DNA of 47,922 nucleotides. It comes from Paludibacteraceae bacterium (lineage in GTDB: Bacteria; Bacteroidota; Bacteroidia; Bacteroidales; Paludibacteraceae). The DNA lies in the NCBI GenBank assembly GCA_024399535.1, contig JAKSNU010000004.1:1-47922 (forward strand). The letters are read 5' to 3'. Position numbers and translations under genes: made by a program. Each line of letters begins with the position of its first letter. Within the stretch, counting starts at the first letter, position 1. Under the pieces are notes generated by a model. The model saw nothing but the letters and a program-made list of their open reading frames with translations, was not told the origin of the DNA and searched no databases. Shown here piece by piece: positions 42,847 to 47,922 of the stretch.

Positions 42847-45800
42847 ATGAAACGGAAAGATTTTGACCAGTTGATAGATTCTGCATCATTCGCTGAACTT
42901 TTCATTGCAGAAATGGGATGGGACAACCCATCTAATACTTTGTCTGTTCCTGTTGAACTGAATGATGCTCAATACGAGTTTGTTCCTGTAGCGGAGAAAA
43001 GTGGTTTTCAGGTCTATAAATGTCTTGTAGATGATGTGCCTACTGCTTCTGAATGTAAACAGATTGACAACAAGCTTCGCCGGTTCAGTTATGATTATAT
43101 ATGTGTTTTTATTCAGAATGGCACATGTCACCATCTTTGGCTAACTCCTGTCAAGTCTAACGAGAAACGTGAGTTGGTCAAGACTGAATATGTAGGTGGA
43201 GCAAAAGCTGATTTCCTTTTCTCGAAAATCGATGATCTCTCGTTTGAGTTGACGGATGTAGCACTTATCACAGATGTCAAGACAAAGGTTCAGGGCTCTT
43301 TCAGGTTGAACAGCGAGGAGGTGACAAAGGCATTCTACAAGCAGTTCAGTGAGCAACATAAATCTTTCAAGAAATATATTACTGGCATAAGTGGTGAGAA
43401 AGATGTTGATTGGTATGCAAGCGTTATGCTAAACCGATTGATGTTCTGCTATTTCATTCAAAAGAAGGGATTTCTCGATTTCGATACTAACTATCTACGC
43501 AACAAACTTGTGTGGGTGAAAGAACAACAAGGCAAGGACAAGTTCTTCGGGACCTTCTATAAAGGTTTTCTCTGTGCTTTGTTCCATAAGGGTTTGAATG
43601 ACCCAAAACACGACACTCCTGAATTCACAAGGAAATACGGCCGCATCCCTTACCTGAATGGTGGAATGTTCGATTATCATCAGTTGGAACTTGACAACAA
43701 TGACATAGATATTGCCGACGAGGCTTTTGAGTCACTTTTCACATTCTTCGACAAATGGAATTGGCATCTCGACACTCGCCTGACTGCCTCTGGCAAGGAC
43801 ATAAACCCAGATGTGTTGGGTTATATTTTCGAGCAATATATCAACGACCGTGCCTCGATGGGTGCTTACTACACTAAAGAGGACATCACTGAGTATATTG
43901 GCAAAAACTGCATCATTCCTTTCCTGATGAACAAGACTGAGGAGAAATCCAAAAGTGCTTTTCGTCCTGATGGTTTTGTATGGACGCACCTTAAAGAGAG
44001 TGGTGGCAAATATATTTATGATGCTGTCAAGAAAGGTCATTCATCTGACTGGCAGAACCGCATTCCAGACTATATAAACAAAGGTATTGACACAACCACA
44101 GGCAATCTCCTTGAACGTCGTGAGCGATGGAACGAAAAGACTTTTGAGGAGTTTGCCTTACCTACTGAGATTTGGCGAGAGACTATAGAACGTCTGCAAC
44201 GTTGTGATTCTTTGCTTCAAAAGATTTCTAATGGCGAGATAACCAACATAAACGATTTTATCACATATAACCTTGATATTCGCCAGTTCACCGAAGACGT
44301 GATACGCACAACAGACGACCATCGTTTTGTCCTTCATTTCTATGAGGCTCTTCAATCTGTCACCATTCTTGACCCAACGTGTGGTTCAGGTGCTTTCCTA
44401 TTTGCGGCACTGAATATCCTTGAACCACTCTACGAGGCTTGCCTTGACCGCATGGAGGAGTGGAATCACTCAAAACCTAAACTGTTTGACGATAAACTGA
44501 CTGAGATTGCTGATAAATACGGAAACAATCGTCAGTATTTCATCTACAAGAGTATAATATTGCGTAATCTTTATGGTGTTGATATAATGGTTGAGGCTAC
44601 TGAGATTGCCAAGTTACGACTGTTCCTGAAAATGGTGGCTGTTGTTGACGTTGACAAACGCAAGGACAACCTTGGTCTTGAACCTCTTCCTGATGTTGAT
44701 TTCAACATTAAATGTGGAAATACGCTCGTAGGGTATGCTACAGAAGAAGAATTGAACAATACCTTGGCATTTGGCGATATGTTTGCCAACCTTGAATTCA
44801 AGGAAAAGATTCATTCTGAAATGGCCGTTGTTTCAGAGGCATATAACTGTTTCCGTCAGGAACAATTGAGAACATACGACGACAATGCAAGCATAAAGGC
44901 GACAAAAGAAGAATTGAAAACAAGGCTTGGCAAATTGAATGATTTGCTGAACCAGCACATGTACAAGAGCATAACAGGCAAAGATGTCCTTGACGAAGGT
45001 GTTGATTTATGGTATGACTCTTGGCAAAAATCTCATCAGCCATTCCATTGGTTGGCTGAGTTTTATCAGATTATCAAGGGTAATGGTGGCTTTGATGTAA
45101 TTATTGGTAATCCACCGTATGTGGAATATAATAAGAAAGATTCAAAAACTCATAAATCAGTTTCTGATAATTACAAAATAACAAATTATAAAACAGAAGA
45201 TTGTGGAAATTTATATGCTTTTGTAATTGAAAGGTGTTTTTCTATTAGTAATTGCTTGTCCAAAGAAGGTTATATTATTCCATCTGCAAGTTTGTGTACA
45301 CCAAGGATGCATGAACTATCTAATATTTTAAAAGATAAAAAATGCTTGTGGTCTAGTATTTGGGATGAACGACCATCCAAGTTATTTGATGGTGTTGATC
45401 AACAGTTATGTATTAATATATGTGGAAAAGCGCAAAATGAAATTTCATATATTACAAAAATGAATCACTGGACAGTAGAATGTAGAAATTTTCTATTTAA
45501 CAATATAAAATATCAAGAATATGATTCTAATGATATTATTGCAAGTGTTGTCCCAAAAATACAAGATAAAATAGAACGTTCTATTATTAAGAAAATTTTC
45601 AAAGAATCTAAACAACTAGGTCTATATTATGTTAAAGGAGGAATTCCCATTTATTATAAGAATGCAGGAGGTCGATATTGGAGACTGGTTAAATCTTATC
45701 CAACATATTTCAAAAGTCAGACCAATACAACAACATCTACAGAAAAGGTTTATATGGTCACAAATGACATGACGAAAAAGACTGTTGCTTGTCTTTGCTC

Positions 45801-46155
45801 AAATTTATTCTATTGGTTTTGGCGTTTAGCATCAAATTGTCGTCATCTCACAAATAGAGAATTGGAAGCATTCCCAATTGCTGTAAGTCTGTTAAATGAA
45901 TCATTATTATTGGATAAGTTAAGTTCTAAGTACGAACTATCATTGGAGAAAAACAAAAAACGCACTACCACTATTAGTAAAAACACAGGTGAAATAACCC
46001 AAGACTTTTACTATATGAAATATTCAAAACCCATAATTGACGAAATAGACAAAGTCCTTGCGAAATATTATGGCTTCACAGAAGAGGAACTTGACTTTAT
46101 CATAAACTACGACATAAAATATCGTATGGGTGATGAATTGGGAAATGAAGAATAA
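42847..46155 (+). CDS. Large adenine-N6 DNA methylase (Eco57I/type IIG-like)
   Basis: 1102 aa. S-adenosylmethionine site DPTCGSGAFL at 509-518 and catalytic NPPY at 755-758 identify an adenine-N6 (gamma-order) methyltransferase of the Eco57I/PglX style. Residues 1-330 form an N-terminal region (FVPVAEKSGFQVYKC, then YICVFIQNGTCHHLWL) in which I see no PD-(D/E)xK nuclease motif. A helical stretch with LGYIFEQYINDRASMGAYYT at 320-340 leads into the methylase. After NPPY comes the target-recognition region, which is markedly AT-rich (about 22-32% GC in lines counted, against about 47% in the methylase core). It probably marks host DNA so that the helicase partner spares it. Confidence 0.9.
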   Translation: MKRKDFDQLIDSASFAELFIAEMGWDNPSNTLSVPVELNDAQYEFVPVAEKSGFQVYKCLVDDVPTASECKQIDNKLRRFSYDYICVFIQNGTCHHLWLTPVKSNEKRELVKTEYVGGAKADFLFSKIDDLSFELTDVALITDVKTKVQGSFRLNSEEVTKAFYKQFSEQHKSFKKYITGISGEKDVDWYASVMLNRLMFCYFIQKKGFLDFDTNYLRNKLVWVKEQQGKDKFFGTFYKGFLCALFHKGLNDPKHDTPEFTRKYGRIPYLNGGMFDYHQLELDNNDIDIADEAFESLFTFFDKWNWHLDTRLTASGKDINPDVLGYIFEQYINDRASMGAYYTKEDITEYIGKNCIIPFLMNKTEEKSKSAFRPDGFVWTHLKESGGKYIYDAVKKGHSSDWQNRIPDYINKGIDTTTGNLLERRERWNEKTFEEFALPTEIWRETIERLQRCDSLLQKISNGEITNINDFITYNLDIRQFTEDVIRTTDDHRFVLHFYEALQSVTILDPTCGSGAFLFAALNILEPLYEACLDRMEEWNHSKPKLFDDKLTEIADKYGNNRQYFIYKSIILRNLYGVDIMVEATEIAKLRLFLKMVAVVDVDKRKDNLGLEPLPDVDFNIKCGNTLVGYATEEELNNTLAFGDMFANLEFKEKIHSEMAVVSEAYNCFRQEQLRTYDDNASIKATKEELKTRLGKLNDLLNQHMYKSITGKDVLDEGVDLWYDSWQKSHQPFHWLAEFYQIIKGNGGFDVIIGNPPYVEYNKKDSKTHKSVSDNYKITNYKTEDCGNLYAFVIERCFSISNCLSKEGYIIPSASLCTPRMHELSNILKDKKCLWSSIWDERPSKLFDGVDQQLCINICGKAQNEISYITKMNHWTVECRNFLFNNIKYQEYDSNDIIASVVPKIQDKIERSIIKKIFKESKQLGLYYVKGGIPIYYKNAGGRYWRLVKSYPTYFKSQTNTTTSTEKVYMVTNDMTKKTVACLCSNLFYWFWRLASNCRHLTNRELEAFPIAVSLLNESLLLDKLSSKYELSLEKNKKRTTTISKNTGEITQDFYYMKYSKPIIDEIDKVLAKYYGFTEEELDFIINYDIKYRMGDELGNEE

Positions 46156-46641
46156 ATGACACATTTTGGCAACATATCTTTGCTTGACCAGCCGAAGCAA
46201 GCTTTCCTCTGCTCCAGATGTACTTGTTGCAGTGTGATACTGCCATGTCTTGATTGGGCAACCGAACATCGTAAAGGTTCATCGCCTGTAATAAGCACAT
46301 TTCATAGTATTTTGGAACAATCAGTTCTTGACCTGCTTATTTCAGGAACGTGCCCTATTATTATTGTGCTTGGTCGTTCTCTGTATAAGAACATTCCAAC
46401 TAAACTTCAACCTCTGATTGAACAAAACCGCCTTCTCATCATATCATTGTCAAACAGCAATCGCATTAGCCGTGACTCTGCCGCAAAATGCAACAACTTC
46501 ATCTGTGAACAATCTTCCGAAATAACCTTTGGCTACATTTCCCCCAAAAGCCACCTCAATTCTCTATACAACTCGTCACTTCTATCCGCAAAGAAAATCC
46601 ATCTGCTCAGTGAACAGATTTTTGCATCAGACAAACAATAA
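46156..46641 (+). CDS. DprA/SLOG-like small protein
   Basis: 161 aa; the ATG directly follows the methylase stop. It shows the DprA-like Rossmann pattern: an N-terminal FLCSR with nearby Cys residues (FLCSRCTCC), SPVISTFHSILEQSVLDLL, then GTCPIIIVLGRSLYKNIPTK, LQPLIEQNRLLIIS, and a degenerate RNR-like helix AAKCNNFICEQSSEITFGYI. DprA proper loads RecA on single-stranded DNA during transformation and is longer. Short DprA/SLOG proteins in defence operons are thought to sense nucleotides or bind DNA ends. Its strict adjacency to the helicase and methylase marks it as a component of the module. Confidence 0.65.
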   Translation: MTHFGNISLLDQPKQAFLCSRCTCCSVILPCLDWATEHRKGSSPVISTFHSILEQSVLDLLISGTCPIIIVLGRSLYKNIPTKLQPLIEQNRLLIISLSNSNRISRDSAAKCNNFICEQSSEITFGYISPKSHLNSLYNSSLLSAKKIHLLSEQIFASDKQ

Positions 46642-46660
46642 TAAATTAAAAATCTATATT

Positions 46661-46714
46661 ATGACAAAAAGTGAATTCGTAAAAGTTGTTGCTACTGAAA
46701 CTGTTGTAAGATAA
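46661..46714 (+). pseudogene. Truncated HU-like gene remnant (17 codons)
   Basis: ATG at 46661 opens MTKSEFVKVVATETVVR and then stops. This matches the first helix of HU-family proteins (compare MNKKDLVESVAAKAK of the intact gene in this window) and then ends abruptly in a terminator stem. It starts 19 nt after the DprA-like stop. It may be a remnant of a lost fourth gene, or a real minimal peptide. Confidence 0.5.
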
Positions 46715-46743
46715 TCCAAAAACACATTGTGTTTTTGGATTAT
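46711..46743. terminator. Shared terminator of the island operon and abiH, stops inside the stem
   Basis: ATAATCCAAAAACAC (46711-46725), loop ATT, GTGTTTTTGGATTAT (46729-46743): a perfect 15-bp stem. The stop of the HU-like remnant (46712-46714) and the stop of the convergent abiH gene (46740-46742) both lie in it. Confidence 0.8.
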
Positions 46744-47789
46744 ACATCTAAGTGTAAATTGCTGTAGTCATACGTGAAGCAATGCTTAAGAAAGGCATTA
46801 AGTTCAGCTTCTTTATTTGCATTCAAGTAATTATATCTTTCAACAAGGCCTTCTGTCGAAAAACTCATGTACTCAATTTCTCCATCTTCTAATCTTGGCA
46901 TAAATGTATCGTCTGATATATTATTAATGTTTATCTTTACCTCATTACATTTTGAATCAGTGTAATTGATGTTTGCGATAATCTTTAAATTCCTGGAGGT
47001 CTTTAATGTCTTTTTGAAATATTGGGAATCAGTATCACCCATTGAATGCCCAAAGATTAAAATAACATTTGCATCCATCAGTTGTTCCTGAAATAGATTC
47101 ATCATATCTATGTAATTGCTCTTCATATTAGCTTTTATTGCGTCTGGACATACCTTGAATACTTTACTGTCATATCTTGTGCCGAGGACAATACTTGGAA
47201 ATTCCTTCTGTGCCCCTTCAAGTATTGAACCATGAGGATAATGGATATGATTTCTAATTGTTTCCTCTGATACATTTTTATGATTAAGAATTATTTCACA
47301 GGTATGAGTGTAGTTGAAATTCCATATATTGTAATCTGCATTGTATTCAATTAATTTCTCAAGTACTCGATAGCTAGCCTTTTTAGTGTAAATATGATTG
47401 TCAATTTTTAGTTTGCAATTCGATTGGATATATTTGAATAAGAAGTAACGAAGAGCAAATAACTCTTTTGCAATGGTTTCTGAATTTGTTTCTAAATCAT
47501 TCTGCAAGCAATAATCTCTAATATCAATTTCAAGATCCACCCATTTACGTTCTTCTTCTTCCTTTTTAACGAAAGCAGCCAATCCATTTGGATAGATTTG
47601 CATTTTGTTTTTGTTTGTAACGAAATCTTGAAAGTAGTCATATTTACTATGATTACCATCTAACATAGGCTTAAAATCATCGCTTTTGACAAAGTCTATA
47701 TATCTGGTTTCCAAGTCCATGTCGAGGTCAAAACCATTGCCAATTATTAGCAGAACTTTTGGTGCAAGTTGAATCGGTGTTTCTTCCAT
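46740..47789 (-). CDS. AbiH-family abortive-infection protein
   Basis: 349 aa, family-like length. Key AbiH pattern: VLLIIGNGFDLDMDLETRYIDF at the N-terminus (cofactor-loop-like NGFD motif), then NIWNFNYTHT, NHIHYPHGSI with paired His, and VILIFGHSMGDTDSQYF near residue 250. AbiH of lactococci blocks phage growth by an unknown mechanism, probably nucleotide-binding or hydrolytic. It is AT-rich like the methylase recognition segment, converges on the helicase-methylase operon and shares its terminator, so it is likely part of the same defence island. No consensus promoter is visible upstream. Confidence 0.85.
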   Translation of the reverse strand: MEETPIQLAPKVLLIIGNGFDLDMDLETRYIDFVKSDDFKPMLDGNHSKYDYFQDFVTNKNKMQIYPNGLAAFVKKEEEERKWVDLEIDIRDYCLQNDLETNSETIAKELFALRYFLFKYIQSNCKLKIDNHIYTKKASYRVLEKLIEYNADYNIWNFNYTHTCEIILNHKNVSEETIRNHIHYPHGSILEGAQKEFPSIVLGTRYDSKVFKVCPDAIKANMKSNYIDMMNLFQEQLMDANVILIFGHSMGDTDSQYFKKTLKTSRNLKIIANINYTDSKCNEVKININNISDDTFMPRLEDGEIEYMSFSTEGLVERYNYLNANKEAELNAFLKHCFTYDYSNLHLDV

Positions 47790-47922
47790 TGTTTGTTTAC
47801 TTTTTTATGTGATTAATATGGTATATAAAAGAATAGTTACAATCACTAGTGTCCACTAAAAAATTTCAGAAGACGGGTTTATTATTTGGTTTATAATTAA
47901 TTACAATGATTTTTTGACCGAA
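47790..47922. mobile_element. Possible insertion-sequence end at the window edge
   Basis: AGTGTCCACTAAAAAATTTC at about 47848-47867 resembles a terminal repeat. On the minus strand an 18-codon frame (FGQKIIVINYKPNNKPVF, then stop at 47866-47868) runs in from the edge and could be a transposase C-terminus. Too little is visible to name a family. Confidence 0.25.

Noticed and set aside
39457-46155. Assignment to DISARM or BREX
   Set aside because: The marker genes drmB, brxC and pglZ are absent, and the PLD and SNF2 parts are fused.
1-47922. CRISPR array
   Set aside because: No regularly spaced direct repeats with unique spacers were seen, and no cas gene is present.

Overview
The window is chromosomal DNA from a member of the Bacteroidales (Bacteroidota). 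Three things point there. Most transcription units start with the Bacteroidota-type promoter, a TTTG box near -33 and TAnnTTTG near -7, usually about 20 nt apart. There are parts of a type IX secretion system (PorQ and a surface protein with a C-terminal sorting domain). Gene order is also typical, for example rsfS-ftsH-cdsA and surE-lpxB. The genus cannot be fixed from the sequence. The type IX genes argue against Bacteroides itself.

Layout. 1-7500 (minus strand): the end of a histidine-degradation operon (hutU, then a truncated hutH), an exported lipoprotein aldo/keto reductase with ferredoxin-like clusters, an agmatine-deiminase-like enzyme, an unknown protein, a repeat-rich spacer and a tRNA(CAU). 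7591-8631: a perR-like regulator and reverse rubrerythrin in one peroxide-stress operon, with a palindromic operator over the start. 8713-10084 (plus): a short-chain dehydrogenase followed by an RNase HI-like protein that has lost catalytic residues. 10053-11972 (minus): comM/yifB and a small membrane protein. 12051-16938 (minus): a four-gene unit of a steroid 5-alpha-reductase homologue, an Old Yellow Enzyme-type reductase, a short-chain dehydrogenase and a lipoprotein metallopeptidase. The first three resemble the gut Bacteroidales cluster that makes isoallo bile acids. 17119-17382: HU.

17568-22301 (plus) is a tightly packed envelope operon: rhomboid protease, EEP-family phosphodiesterase, gldF-like permease, surE, a small membrane protein and lpxB. 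22358-29223 (minus) carries type IX secretion genes: a barrel protein and a large secreted surface protein, then the operon 5-formyl-THF cyclo-ligase, porQ and cmk. 29454-37320 (plus) is a housekeeping run: dnaG, sufB, pnuC, rsfS, ftsH, cdsA and psd. It ends stop-to-stop against an MFS transporter on the other strand.

38680-47922 is an accessory island, and it is the most interesting part. Interspersed Bacteroidales hairpin repeats lead into a near-consensus promoter. Next comes a leader of about 430 nt that is almost entirely folded into long imperfect hairpins. After it are a PLD-SNF2 helicase fusion, a large adenine-N6 methylase and a DprA/SLOG-like protein with almost no spacing, then a 17-codon remnant of an HU-like gene. 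A convergent abiH-family gene closes the unit, and the two stop codons lie inside a shared 15-bp terminator stem. The methylase has a sharply AT-rich segment after its NPPY motif, as if its target-recognition domain had been exchanged. I propose this as a restriction/anti-phage module with a structured RNA leader. A possible insertion-sequence end lies at the right edge.
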